A stretch of DNA of 64,000 bases from Massariosphaeria phaeospora (taxonomy: Eukaryota; Ascomycota; Dothideomycetes; Pleosporales). Position numbers and translations under genes: made by a program. Positions 44,502 to 55,603 of the stretch are shown one piece after another. The stretch spans positions 124,001 to 188,000 of the forward strand of contig JAADJZ010000011.1 in NCBI GenBank assembly GCA_011032825.1, given 5' to 3'. The notes under the pieces are model-generated. The model did no database searches and had not been told where the DNA came from. It was given only the letters and a program-made list of their open reading frames with translations. How positions within the stretch are numbered: position 1 is the first letter of the stretch; each line of letters begins with the position of its first letter.

Positions 44502-46467
44502 CTACACCCACTCCTCTCTACCCTCGAAACTTCCACCCCCCATAGGCGGCACACCCCTGCCAGAACTTTGACTTGCACTCCTCGCTCCTAGATCTGAACC
44601 CGCAGTTGCTTCATTCTCCCTTTCCACGTAGCTGTTTCTCGTAACAGTATACTCGCGCTGCACCGTAATAACCGCAGGCGCAGGCGCCGGATCAGGAACC
44701 GGCCTCCATCTCTTGAACGGGCTTCCCTTTCTCAGCAGCTCGGGCGGTAAATAGGCCAGTTGCGAAATAGGGGGAGGCCGTCGCGCCGTTTTGGCGGTGG
44801 GTGGAGGTGCCGGTCCGCAATGAATGCGGGTTTCGTTTCCGCCACGGAAGAAGATTGGGAGCACGGGGCTGGTAGAGGGTCCTCCCATGCTCAACTCGTT
44901 TAGGGGGATGAAGTCTTTGTCTTCCGGGATGGTGTTGTTGTGGGTGCGCAAACTGAAGGGATTTTTTGGTGTGCTGCCAATGGTGCCTTTCCTGGAACTA
45001 GCGAGACTCAACGGCTTGTCACATCCAGAGGTGGAGATGCGACGGGTTGGTGAGGGGACGTTCCGCCTTCGGTGATGCTTTACTAAAGAGACAATACGCT
45101 TGGAGAAAGCGCGAAAAACAGGGAGGCAGGCCAGGATGACGCCAACGTGGACTTCGATCGTAGTCCAGTAGCCGATGGGCGTATAGTCCCATGTAGGATT
45201 GTTGGTCTTCTCAAACAGGATCAGGTATCTGATTCTGACTATGCTTACAATGACAATACTTGCACATCAATCAGCATACTGTATAGTAAGCGTAGAAGAT
45301 AACAACACTTACAATCCGCCACCTGAGAACAATACCATGATTCCTGCCCTCTTCATCCAGCTCAAGGATAGCTTGCTCAGCTCCCGCAGTGGGATGCATA
45401 TTACGACAATGTTGAGAAGAATGTTGACACACGACGAGACCCAGAGATGCACGGTCGCGGAGCTGCAAGTCCCTTTATGGATCCCGTCCCAGTAGTGCCA
45501 GACGTAGTGGACCGGGATACATTGCCAGATGATCGTCGGAATAAATGTGATACCGTAAACCACGCAGGCCCATATGGCATAGTGCACCAGATGACGTAAG
45601 GATCTGTCCGGGAAGATCCGCAGGTAGAAGAGGAGGATCGAAATTTTGGTCAGTGTTATTGACACAACGTACAATAACTCGGTGAGATAAAAGAGCTGTA
45701 CATCTAGGCGTGAGCTACATGGACACCAGCTTCTTGGGCTTGTTCCACTTACTCGGAGAACGCTCTGAATGTGCTCGTAGTGCATGTCCCAAATGTCCAT
45801 ACCCAGTCCGCGCCGAGAGGCTGTGATGCTGTTAGATGTACTCTAGTGATATCTCTCGTATGTAACTGACGGAAAATAGAGTAGCTAGTAAAGAAGACCA
45901 TGAGCATCTATGATACGTCAGTCACCTGCCATAAGAGTGCTCTAATGATACTTTACCCCTGCAAATGAGATCACGCAGTCATCCCAACCAAATCTTCCTC
46001 CAAGCCAAGACTGTTGAGCAACTATTCGAAGAACGACAACAAGTGTTGACATGCCGCCTGCAGCAATTGCGGTGGAAGCAACTACCTCGGTTTGATCCCG
46101 CACTGGACACTCAAACCCCCTCTCAATCAATTTCTTAGCAGCTGACGGGTGTTAGAAGAGGAGTCAGTGCCAGTGGGAACATACCGAGCCGGTCTCTAAC
46201 CGAGAAAGTATCTGTGTTACATATGTTCATTTGTACCTTAAGCTTGTCCTCGTCGAGCGTGCAGTTAGAGTTGGTCGATCCACAAGATTTCAACTCGCCT
46301 GCGCACGAGGGCTGGGTCAGATCAGCTTGTGCAACACAACATCTATTAAGATGACGTACGGCACAGTTCAGCGACAGCTTTACGCGGTCAGAGGTGATGC
46401 TCCGTGCGTGGATGAGCGGCGTGATTGACATCGTAAGTAGTATAAAAAATTTCCTGAGGAACTTCAT
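44502..46467 (-). CDS. PTH11-type GPCR with N-terminal CFEM-like domain (570 aa, six exons)
   Basis: Exons (minus): 46185-46467, 45957-46141, 45871-45907, 45753-45820, 45313-45695, 44502-45258; introns are 43-57 bp and the joined frame is 571 codons. The signal peptide is MKFLRKFFILLTMSITPLIH. A Cys-rich module with seven Cys (NCAVRHLNRCC to MNICNTDTFSVRDR) resembles a divergent CFEM domain. Next come seven hydrophobic helices: STLVVVLRIVAQQ, DDCVISFAGMLMVFFTSYSI, GLGMDIWDMHYEH (the usual GLG...W motif), YVVSITLTKISILLFYLRIF, AIWACVVYGITFIPTIIW, VNILLNIVVICIPL and GVILACLPVF. The tail is Pro-rich, disordered and cytoplasmic. Fungal CFEM/PTH11 receptors sense host or surface cues (Magnaporthe Pth11 is the known case). 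A VRDR-like motif occurs twice around intron 1, so that junction could be slightly different. Confidence 0.88.
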
Positions 46468-46876
46468 AGTAGCAACGTGCACCGTCTCGATATTCCTTTC
46501 AGGCGTTCTGGAGCTATGCAGATGATTTAACGTCAATGAGTCGATGATTGCCAAAGATATCAGGGCAAGTAAGGATCAGCCAAGGGGATCACGCGTTTGT
46601 AAGAGGATCTAGCAAGTCCGTTTGCAAGGCTGAGCGAGGCGGTCAATGATTCACATCTTGTGCTTGAAGAGCGGTATCAGCCAATGATACATAGTAAGTC
46701 AGACCGCCTATCAGGTATGTGCTCCGAGATCCAGGCTCGCATCACGCTGAAAAATGCTCGGGAGCCATGAGTGCCTTCGTCTTTTCGATACGTGACTCTG
46801 TCGACAAACGTTCCGATTTCGAGCGCCTTATATAGTCTGTTGATGTTACATACTCTGCGAGAACGCTACGATGGTT
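46468..46876. other. Intergenic, GPCR promoter
   Basis: Between the GPCR start and the end of the next minus-strand transporter. No gene or repeat seen. Confidence 0.45.
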
Positions 46877-48291
46877 TCACTCATCTCGCCTCGGGACCGT
46901 GGGTACTAAAGCCCAGGCAAATGCCATGGCGACAATGAGTCCCAGTAACATAGGTTGCAGGACCTTGACCCCAGCACGGCTTGCAATGACACCGGTAAAG
47001 GCCGGAAATAGAGACCCACCGGCCTGAGCGAGAACAAAAATAAAGCCGAGGGCCGTAGACTGGATGCGTTTGTCGAAGAGTTTAGATCCGATGGACATGC
47101 CCTACCACAAAGTACAATCTGGTTAGTAAGTTTATCATGATATAGTGGTGGGAGACAAACAGTAGCAAACATCGGCCCAAAGAAGAACCCTAATAAGCAG
47201 ATGGCAACGGCACTCGAGACAAGGTTCGGAACGAGCCAGAAGACGAGTTGGAAGACCAGGATTAGGACGCAATATCCCATGGTCATTCTGCGTTCACCAA
47301 ATCTATGGGTAGGTTCGGCTAGTAACACTCTACCGAAGAATATACCGCCATACAGGCCTGCTGGAACGTAGCCCACATCGGGTAGCTGGCCGTTACGTGC
47401 GGATATGAGATACTCGACGAGCCAGCCGCCAGTAGTTATGCCAACACCGAGCATGAAGAAGTAGAAGAGCGAGAGAAAATACACGCCTGGTGTTTTGAGC
47501 GTGTCAACGACGATTTGGGAGGGGTTTTTGTTGCGGTTGACGGGCCCTTCAGTCTCTTCTGAAGAACTGGGTCGAGAATGAATTACCAAACTGTCTCGAA
47601 AGGTGACGAGAACAGCCACGATGTTGATGACAGCAATGCCGGCCAGAGGCAGGTAGAACAACGGCCATCGATCTTTTGCTCTAGACGCAATCCCGGTTGC
47701 TACGAAGGGCGATATTAGGCAGCCCAAGGCGTACATGGCGTGGATGAAGCCAAGCCATCGATGAGCGCCTTTAGTAGAAGCAACAAAGGTGTTGGAGTGA
47801 GTATCCTGGTAAGCCATACCGGCAGCCTGGAGGAAGAACGTGGCTACATAGAGTCCAAAAGGCGGCGTCCAGAAGCGTAAGATATGAGCTACAAGCTGGA
47901 GGACAGCTCCGACGATCAAGATAGCACCAAGACCGAGATGGCTAGCGAGATGGCTGTTGGTTGCTGCTGCGAGCAGCCAGCCAAAAAATGTGGATGCGTA
48001 GCTGTCTGTATTCAACACTGCCGCTGTGTTCTGGAAACAAGCCTACATCAAAGCTACGTGCTCGGTCCTCACATGATAGGTGCGCAGGATGTACGGCACA
48101 AGCGCTCCCAGACTGCCATCGTTCATGCCGGCGAAGAAGAACGAAAACCCGGCAGCAACAATCTTGAGGATGCTGTCTCGCGACAGAGCAGTCGTCTCGT
48201 CTACTGCATCGAGGGCAGAGTCGGGGTTTGTATCCAGCGCTTGCAGGTCCACGTCTTGGGCGGATCCAAATTGTTCGGTGGTAATAGCCAT
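46877..48291 (-). CDS. MFS transporter, fucose-permease/BSC6-like (436 aa, three exons)
   Basis: Exons (minus): 48047-48291, 47161-48001, 46877-47101; introns are 45 and 59 bp and the joined frame is 437 codons. After a 35-residue cytoplasmic start, TM1 reads AAGFSFFFAGMNDGSLGALV, a signature of the FucP-like MFS group that includes yeast Bsc6-type proteins. It continues YASTFFGWLLAAATNSHL, FFLQAAGMAYQDTHSNTFVA, and a second half with GGWLVEYLISARNG and IFFGRVLLAEPTHRFGERRM. The C-terminus (SIGSKLFDKRIQSTALGFIF) is on the last exon. Twelve helices can be traced. Substrate unknown. The second intron has a less usual donor (gtttgt). Confidence 0.88.
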
Positions 48292-48864
48292 GCCGCTGTC
48301 TTTCGGTTGGGAAACAGGAAAGAGAGAGAGAGACGCGTGATGTAGGATATGATGGATCCTAGCTAGAGATTGAATCACTCGCACTCGCAAACATGACCAG
48401 AGTAGGGAAGAGTGCCCAGAGGGTGAGTTGTGCTTTGGGCCGGCACGACTCGGCCGACTTCCATCCGGTCGGATGATGGCTGATTTCTGATTGGCGGGAC
48501 AGCCGAGCGACGCTGATTGGCGGGACGGCCGAGCGACGCGGATTGGCTGCACCGGTAAGCCCTGCTCCTGCTCCTGCTCCGACCGTTGGCTCCGCCTCAT
48601 CCGCCGCGACTGCCCCGTCCAGTGCCCGCTGCCCGCTGAACTGCCAATCGTTCGCTGCGCCTTCACGGGGGCAGCCAGGCAGGGAGGCTGAGGCTGAGCC
48701 AGCACGAGCAACACTCCAGTCTCCCATCATGGCCGCGTCACGCCGTGTGTTGTTCTCTCCTCCTCCTCTTCCTGCTCATCCATCTCCCCACGACCGACCT
48801 CCCGGCCGTCACCTTCCTCCCGAGTCCCTTAGGCCCGTGGTCTGGGTCGCCATCGTCTGACATC
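48292..48864. promoter_or_regulatory. Divergent promoter with three evenly spaced CCAAT boxes
   Basis: A 26-bp unit (ctgattggcgggac plus ccgagcgacg) is repeated, placing attgg (inverted CCAAT) at 48490-48494, 48516-48520 and 48542-48546, exactly 26 bp apart. The region lies between the divergently transcribed MFS gene and the Pro-rich protein. CCAAT boxes are bound by the fungal Hap complex (established); the even spacing suggests the repeat built the promoter (inference). Confidence 0.55.
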
Positions 48865-49593
48865 ATGGTCATCTTCGGTGGACTCGAATTCGTCGTCGGT
48901 GGCTACTTTATCCACCGCCACTACAAGAACAAGAACAGGCTGGAGAAAGACAGGCTGGAGGACGAGGCCCAGGAACGCCGTTGCAATACCTTCCCGGGCG
49001 CAAAGCCCCAGTCGTCGTCCGCGCAGCAACCCTCAGTGCCCCAGTACAAGTACGAGTACCGTGTCCAGCAGCCTCAACCTCCGACGCATCCGCACACTCG
49101 ACCGCAGCCGCACCCGTATGCGAGCCAAGCGCCTCCTCGCGCGCAATCCTTCATGATACCGCGTCGTCCGGTGCCCCCGCGGAAGCTCGAATTGCAGCAC
49201 GAGATACAACCTCTGCAGCGTTCAGACTCGATGGCCACACTCTCGCGCATGCCCATCGCGAACGGCTATCGGCCGACAGATAGCCCGGGCCATAACCCGC
49301 CACTGCCTCCGCGGCGCCAGCAGTCGAGTTTGCTGTCCCTGCCGCAGGATGAGCCGGCGAACTACCCCTATTCGAATGCTGGCTTCTCTGTGTCGACTCC
49401 TGCGCTCGCCGCCCCTTCGTCGTTCTCGCCCATAACACCCACATCAGATGGACCACCGGGAAGGGGCACGGTCGATGATAATTGGGAGACGTATGCAACA
49501 CAGCCGCAGCCACAGTACGGCGGTCCTGCTGCCTCGGGTCCCGCACGGCACGAGGACAGTGAAGATGATCCGCCACCACCTTATCTACCCTAG
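48865..49593 (+). CDS. Hypothetical protein with N-terminal hydrophobic segment and PY-motif tail (242 aa)
   Basis: Chosen start: the ATG at 48865, as the frame upstream has no ATG. It begins with MVIFGGLEFVVGGYFIHRHY, a short membrane-embedding segment, then a basic/acidic coiled stretch (KNKNRLEKDRLEDEAQERR). The rest is Pro/Gln/Ser-rich and disordered, with several SH3-type motifs (RRPVPPRK, NPPLPPRRQ). It ends DPPPPYLP, which contains PPPY, a WW-domain (Rsp5-type ligase) ligand. Single exon. Such small tail-rich proteins occur across ascomycetes without known function; an adaptor at a membrane is a reasonable inference. Confidence 0.75.
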   Translation: MVIFGGLEFVVGGYFIHRHYKNKNRLEKDRLEDEAQERRCNTFPGAKPQSSSAQQPSVPQYKYEYRVQQPQPPTHPHTRPQPHPYASQAPPRAQSFMIPRRPVPPRKLELQHEIQPLQRSDSMATLSRMPIANGYRPTDSPGHNPPLPPRRQQSSLLSLPQDEPANYPYSNAGFSVSTPALAAPSSFSPITPTSDGPPGRGTVDDNWETYATQPQPQYGGPAASGPARHEDSEDDPPPPYLP

Positions 49594-50373
49594 ATCTAGT
49601 GTGCTGCCTCGTCAAGAGTCGGCTAGGGGCTTTTGGTGCCGGCATCTTGACGCCATACTACTGTTACGGTTTCCTATTCTCCTATTCGCTTTGCTGAGCT
49701 CTTTCCATGGTAGGCGTGTACGACGTGTAATGGATACCCAAAAGTGCTTCTTTCCGCCCTTGTGGGCTGTATTAGTACGACGTCACGAAGTATGGTCTCT
49801 TCCAACTAGTAATTGTTTCTTAGATAGCTTAATGGCCTCTTACTTCATCGACCACTGCTGCCTGTTTACTGCCTAGGTAACCGAGCCGCTTGTCACCCGC
49901 GCTGTTACTCCGGGCTCCGAGACGGCCATAGCGGGGAAGCGTCCGCCAAGAAACGGCTATCTCCGCCTCCCTCCCCTCCCGACAATCCTCCACGGTGATG
50001 TGGGCCAAGACGACACCGCAGTCGCCATCACTCCGGCTTGACTTGATCAAGGCGAGGCCAAGTCACATACCCCGCCATCACCGTTGGCCGCTCTTGAAAC
50101 GTTGCTCAATGTGGCAGCTGCGAATGCTCACGACATCAGCCTGCACCTCGTTGTCGTTAGACCGCCGACGAGGCAGTTGGAGACCGATAACCAGCTGCAA
50201 TTCGGCTCCGTATCTGCCGACGCTCGTTGGTTTGGTTCCTAGGACCTGCCATGTGCTGTGCCTGTCATAAAAGATGCAGGTTCGCGCAGCAATGTGCCAG
50301 CGCTCGCATCCCAGCTTTTCCATCTGTACCTGGAATTCTTGCCTGAGCTCGGGAGGGTCAATTGAGCTCGTAC
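49594..50373. other. Intergenic stretch without a supported gene
   Basis: Promoter region of the M28 peptidase. Short ORFs only; none is convincing. Confidence 0.45.
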
Positions 50374-52749
50374 ATGATGCCTCGTCTATTGACTTCTGTC
50401 CTCCTGTTAGGTGCTCTGGCTTATGCCTGCCAAAGAGACTGGGACGCGCTTCATCGTCGCATACACCAACACGCCGCACATAACAAACATGCAAAACGCG
50501 CAACGGTCGAATACCCGCCAACCCTCACAGATACCGAATCTATCCTAATCAATTCCTTCGACAACAAGTCGCTTAGTGATTGGTCCTACTACTATACGCA
50601 TGGAGACCATCTCGGCTCGCATAACAAGACAATGGCGGAGTGGACGGCGCAGAAGTGGAGAGACGCTGGCTTTGATGCCTGGCTCGCCGAGTATCCTATT
50701 TGGGTCACATACCCCGAACATTCGAGCCTGAAATTAATCAGGCCGGATGGTACTACACATGAAGCGAATCTGGTGGAGGATGTGCTGGAAGAGGACGACA
50801 CAAGCAGTTATCCGAATCTGATCCCGGCTTATCATGCTATGTCTGCCAGTGGCAATGTTACAGCTGAATATATCTATGTTGGGTATGTAACTTGCGATTG
50901 ATGAGAGGCACACACTGACGAGGGATGTAGACGTGGGACCCAAGCCGACTTCCAGGTTCTCAAAGATGCAGGTATTGAGCTCGAAGGCAAGATCGCCATG
51001 GCCAACTACGGCGGCGTTTATCGCGGCACGAAGGTCAAAAACGCACAGGATAATGGCATGGCTGGCTGCGTCATCTTCACGGATCCGCAAGATGATGGGG
51101 AAATTACTGAGGAAAATGGCCATGATGCATATCCTAGTAAGCCCTCGTGTCGCAAGAATGACAACACAACTAACAAATCATAGACGGTCCGGCTCGAAAC
51201 CCATCTTCAATCCAACGAGGCAGTGTGCGCTTCAGTTCTTTGTATTCAGGCGACCCCACAACCGTTGGTTGGGCTTCGTCTCCCGATTCCCCTCGTGGAG
51301 ATGTCTCTCTATACAACCCCTCCATCCCATCTATCCCGCTTAGCATGAAGGACGCCCTCCCCCTTCTCGCGGCCCTTGAAGGTCATGGCATAACCGCCAA
51401 AGAAGCTAATCGGAGTGGCTGGTCAGGTGGCTTCAGCAACATAACATACGACAGCGGCCCAGCGCCGGGCGCACTTGTCAACATGGACCATCTCATGAAT
51501 GGCTGGATTGCGCCTGTCTGGGATGTCATTGGTGTGATCAATGGGACCAGTCCCGACGAAGTCGTTATGGTTGGCAATCATCGCGATGCGTGGGTCATTG
51601 GCGGTGCGGCGGACCCGAACTCGGGAAGTGCAGTTCTGATCGAGCTGGCCAACGCGTTTGGGAAGCTGCTTGCCAAAGGCTGGAAGCCGAGAAGGACTAT
51701 GTGAGTTATCTTCTCCGCTACCACCCCAACGCGGACAGGTCAAGTTAACACGCCTCCAGAATCCTAGGGTCTTGGGATGCTGAAGAGTTTGGCCTGCAAG
51801 GCTCTACTGAATGGGTAGAGTCGCATCTCCCCTGGCTCACCTCGACTGCCGTCGCCTACCTCAACCTCGACGTTGCAGTGTCCGGTCCCCGAACTGCATT
51901 CTCAGGTAGCGGCGAAATCCAAACTTTCGTTGTGGATCAGATGAAGAAGATTCTCTTCCCAGAGGGTTGGGGTGACTTCCCCACGCTCTACGATATGTGG
52001 CACAATACGAGCGAAGGCGAGATCTCGCCCCTAGGTAGCGGATCGGACTACGCGAGTTTCTATCAGAACGGTATCGCATGTGTAAGTGCCTTTTCATATC
52101 TAACTCTATGTTTACCAGCCTAACGAACACTTTCTAGATCGACATCGGCTCTGACGGCGGCAAAGAAGACGCAGTCTATCACTATCACTCAAATTATGAT
52201 TCTTACGCCTGGATGACACGTTTCGGCGACCCAGGCTTCAAAATCCACACGGCAATCGGCCAATGGATATCCCTCATCCTCTACCACATCGCCGACGACG
52301 AACTCATCCCCTGGGACTTGCCCAACGCAGCCACGGTCCTACAAGCCTACCTCTCCGAGCTCAATGAAACAATCGTAGAGTCCGACTTCCCGGACCTCGA
52401 CATCACGCCGCTTGAGGAGGCCATTGCGGAGTTTGAGAAGCAGGCAGAGCATATTGCTAGTGTAGCGCAGACTGCGACAGCATTTGGGGATGACATTACA
52501 CTGGGCGTGGTGAACGCAAAGTACAAGGATTTCTCGAGGGGTTTCGCGTCGGTAGGTGGGCTCCCGGGTCGCGAGACTTTCAAGAACGTTATTAGTGCTC
52601 CGGGTATCGATAATGGGTACGGGGCTGACGTATTCCCTGCTGTTACGGATAGTATTAATAAGGGTGACGAAGAGGCTACAGTTCAGTGGATTGAGAAGAG
52701 CGCCAAGGCAGTGCTGAGGGCGGCAGAGATTCTGAGGGTGGGGAGTTGA
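50374..52749 (+). CDS. Secreted M28-family metallopeptidase, glutamate-carboxypeptidase-II type (721 aa, five exons)
   Basis: Exons 50374-50882, 50931-51136, 51184-51700, 51760-52081 and 52138-52749; introns are 47-59 bp and the joined frame is 722 codons. The signal peptide is MMPRLLTSVLLLGALAYA. A protease-associated (PA) insert spans the end of exon 1 and exon 2 (KIAMANYGGVYRGTKVKNAQ, GCVIFTDPQDDG). The zinc-binding motifs are complete: VMVGNHRDAW (near residue 370), the SWDAEEFGL pair of Glu (near 416) and YHYHSNYDS (near 530). The C-terminal part (ITPLEEAIAEFEKQAEHIAS) is the dimerisation domain of the transferrin-receptor/PSMA group. The ORF is open before 50374 without an ATG. It should cleave C-terminal Glu or similar residues outside the cell or in the vacuole. 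Confidence 0.93.
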
Positions 52750-52854
52750 GATGATGTTTGCAGCTTTGTACTATCTAGCGAAGTAGATACAAGAGCGCTT
52801 TGCAAGTAGTGTCTAATTATATTGGTACCTCCCTCGTGTATCAGGAATCCATCT

Positions 52855-53586
52855 TCAATCAATCGTCTTCGTCTTCGTTAGCCCACGCAGCCAAGCCTTG
52901 AAAATGTGCAAAACCCACCAAGCATTTGTCCCCAGCTTCCCCGTGTCATACTCCTGAGGTCTGATGACAACATCCGCCATAGTAAGCACAGTGTCCGAAA
53001 GCGCGCCGGGCCAGCGTTGGCGCATATACACGGCGACCATATCCATGCCATTCGTGATACCACCAGACGTCCAGATCTTCCCATCATTGACGTACCGCTT
53101 ATCCTGCCACTTGACCTTGGGGAAATCCCTCTCAAGCCAATCCTCTATACCCCTAGATCCTGTCGCATTCCTCCCATCTAGCACGCTGGCATACGCAGCC
53201 ACAAAGATGCCCGTGCAAATGGTCAGTAGATCCCCTCCACTATCCACATGCTTGCGCACAAAGTCGAGCACCTCCTCCTCGGGCTTCATGCCCGGCGGCG
53301 GGCCGGGGATGACCAAAATATCCAGCTTCCCTGGGGCAACGGCCGGGTCGTCGAGGCTAGTGTTGATGGAGAGACCGAGGCGGGCGGTAGTGTTGGCGAC
53401 GGTGCCGGCGCCCGAGTGGCCGATGTAGGAGATGGTGAAGTCGGAGTCGGAGAGGGCGACGTCGACGAGGGGTTGCGGGAGCTTGCAGTCGTTGAAGTAT
53501 TCTTTGGTGAGCATGGCGAAGAGGTCGACGGGGGCGATGTCGAGGAGTTGGATGGGAGAGACAATGAGGACGCCGATGTGGACCAT
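52855..53586 (-). CDS. DJ-1/PfpI-family protein (class I amidotransferase-like, 243 aa)
   Basis: A single exon from the ATG at 53586. It starts HIGVLIVSPIQLLDIAPVDL, has the strand LDILVIPGPPPGM, then GGDLLTICTGIFVAAYASVL, where Cys124 is the nucleophile-elbow Cys of this fold. A further block follows: WTSGGITNGMDMVAVYM. It is the fungal ThiJ/PfpI type. Members include glyoxalase-like, chaperone-like and isonitrile-hydratase enzymes, so the reaction cannot be named. No signal peptide. It is convergent with the M28 peptidase gene, with only about 100 bp between the ends. Confidence 0.88.
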   Translation of the reverse strand: MVHIGVLIVSPIQLLDIAPVDLFAMLTKEYFNDCKLPQPLVDVALSDSDFTISYIGHSGAGTVANTTARLGLSINTSLDDPAVAPGKLDILVIPGPPPGMKPEEEVLDFVRKHVDSGGDLLTICTGIFVAAYASVLDGRNATGSRGIEDWLERDFPKVKWQDKRYVNDGKIWTSGGITNGMDMVAVYMRQRWPGALSDTVLTMADVVIRPQEYDTGKLGTNAWWVLHIFKAWLRGLTKTKTID

Positions 53587-54495
53587 TGTGACTGTTTAAA
53601 AAGAAGAGTTGAGCTATTCGCAGTAGAGATATCTCGGAAGTAACGAGGAGTTGAGTTGGTGTAGGAAGGAGGTCTGGAGTGGATTAGAGTGATGGATGGA
53701 CCTGATGCCGGAATCGAGGATAGGAGGAAGCTGGGTTTATATACTTCAACTGAGTAGCCCGGTTAATTAGGCAGCTACATTGCAGAGGAGATCATTCGGC
53801 ATGCTACGAGGCATATCAATGAGCAAGGACACGACGGAGTGGCGGATTTACACAACTGAGCACTTAGCACTTGGCGATAACCAGGGGCGCCAACCTAATC
53901 CTTACGCGTTCCTGTCCGTTTTAGATCCGCTAAGTGTTTAGATGGGGAAGGGAGAAAGTATAGTATATTTCAGACTTTTCACGTAATCCCGGATCTAATT
54001 ATAAAACCAACAACCAAAGGAACTGAAACGAAGACTGAAGAAAACGATTGACAGTTAGGATATGATAGACTATGGATAGACTTCCCAACTGGAAGCTCTG
54101 ACAATGTGAAGTAATGCGATACCATCCTTACCTGCATGCACTCCCGCTATCAGCCAACGCCCGGAAGTCGGAGTCCATCACGCATCCGTGCCGATATGCG
54201 GAAACGGCCATGTATCGCGGAGCCGGGCCGTATAGTGCAAAGTCGTACGAATTCGTTCTTAGAAGCTACTGGTAGTGCCTCCATCGTTGTACCACCTACG
54301 GGGAGACTGAGGTCAGAATGCTGAACATAGGATGGAGAAGCGAAAAAGGTGGAGCAATACCATCCGGCTCGGAGAATCATGCCACCGAGCCTCGGCCCAA
54401 TTCCATGTCCAACAAGGCTCTCATGTCCTGCGGCAAGCATACCGAGATCTAAACCGCTCCTCACTTTACTCGAACAACACCTCTAGACATCCAAG
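53587..54495. other. Divergent intergenic region
   Basis: About 900 bp between the DJ-1-like gene (minus) and the SDR gene (plus). Short ORFs only. No repeat or RNA gene recognised. Confidence 0.45.
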
Positions 54496-55402
54496 ATGGA
54501 AATTAACAACCTCTTCGACGTCAAGGTACTTCCACCTTGCCAACCATACCTCCACCCCAAACTGACCAATTCCCCAGGGCAAAGTCGTCCTCGTAACTGG
54601 CGGCGCTAAAGGAATCGGGCGCATGATCTCCGAAGGCTTCATCCGCAACGGCGCAACAGTCTACGTATCGTCGCGCGACGTCAAAGCCTGCGAGGAAGCA
54701 TGTCGCGAACTCAATGCGCTGGGCACGGGCAGAGCCGAGTACATTGCCGCGGACTTCTATAAAGAGGAGGATGTGCGGAGGGTAGCGGAGGAGTTGGGAA
54801 ACCAGGAAGGCAGTACGTCAACCCGGGCTCTAAGCTTTAGAGGAAGGACAGGGCAAATCGGCTAACATATGTAGACAGAGCTTCATGTGCTAGTCAACAA
54901 CTCCGGCAGCAACTGGGGCGAGCCCTACGACACCTACCCGAGCACGGCATGGGACCGCGTCCTCACCCTCAATCTAAAACGCGTCTTCCAGCTCACGCAA
55001 GCCGTAACGCCGCTTCTCGAGCTCGCAGCTTCCCCAACCGACCCCTCGCGCATAATAAACATCGGCTCCGTCGACGGCTTACGCGTGCCCGCACTGGAAA
55101 CGTTCGCATACTCGGCGTCGAAAGCTGGATTACACCATTTGAGTAGGGTGCTGGCGAGCCATTTGGGGAAGAGGCATATTACGAGTAACACGATTGCGTG
55201 TGGGCCGTTTCAGAGCAAAATGATGAAGGCGACGCTGGAGAAGTTCAAGGATGTCATCGAGAGCGGGGTGCCGTTGGGGAGGATCGGGAGCCCAGAAGAT
55301 GTGGCGGGAACGTGTATCTGGTTGTCTAGTCGCGCGGGAGCGTGGGTGAGCGGGGCGACGATTGCGTTGGACGGAGGGACGCTTGTTGGGTCAAGACTGT
55401 AA
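54496..55402 (+). CDS. Short-chain dehydrogenase/reductase (262 aa, three exons)
   Basis: Exons 54496-54525, 54578-54812 and 54879-55402; introns are 52 and 66 bp and the joined frame is 263 codons. The 10-codon first exon (MEINNLFDVK) precedes GKVVLVTGGAKGIG, the dinucleotide-binding motif. Next are VLVNNSGSNWG (the usual NNAG has Ser), the catalytic Ser in INIGSVDGLR, and YSASK with Tyr near 165 and its Lys four residues on. The end ATIALDGGTLVGSRL is typical of classical SDRs, close to the rhamnolipid-biosynthesis RhlG-like fungal group (by memory of the layout). NAD(P)H-dependent oxidoreductase in the cytosol; substrate unknown. Confidence 0.92.
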
Positions 55403-55603
55403 AGACAAGCCTGATATATACCTGTATAAATGTAAATGCAGTAGACGTTAAATCATCCTATAGGTTGGTCTGAGCCGCTGGTATCATAATACTGTCCAAA
55501 AGCATCCAAAGCACCCCAGGATTTGAGAGAATGTTGCATTGTATCTTGGGTATCTTCTTTTGGTATGTGCGCCAGCCTGATGGCATGGAAAGGGAGTCGA
55601 TGC

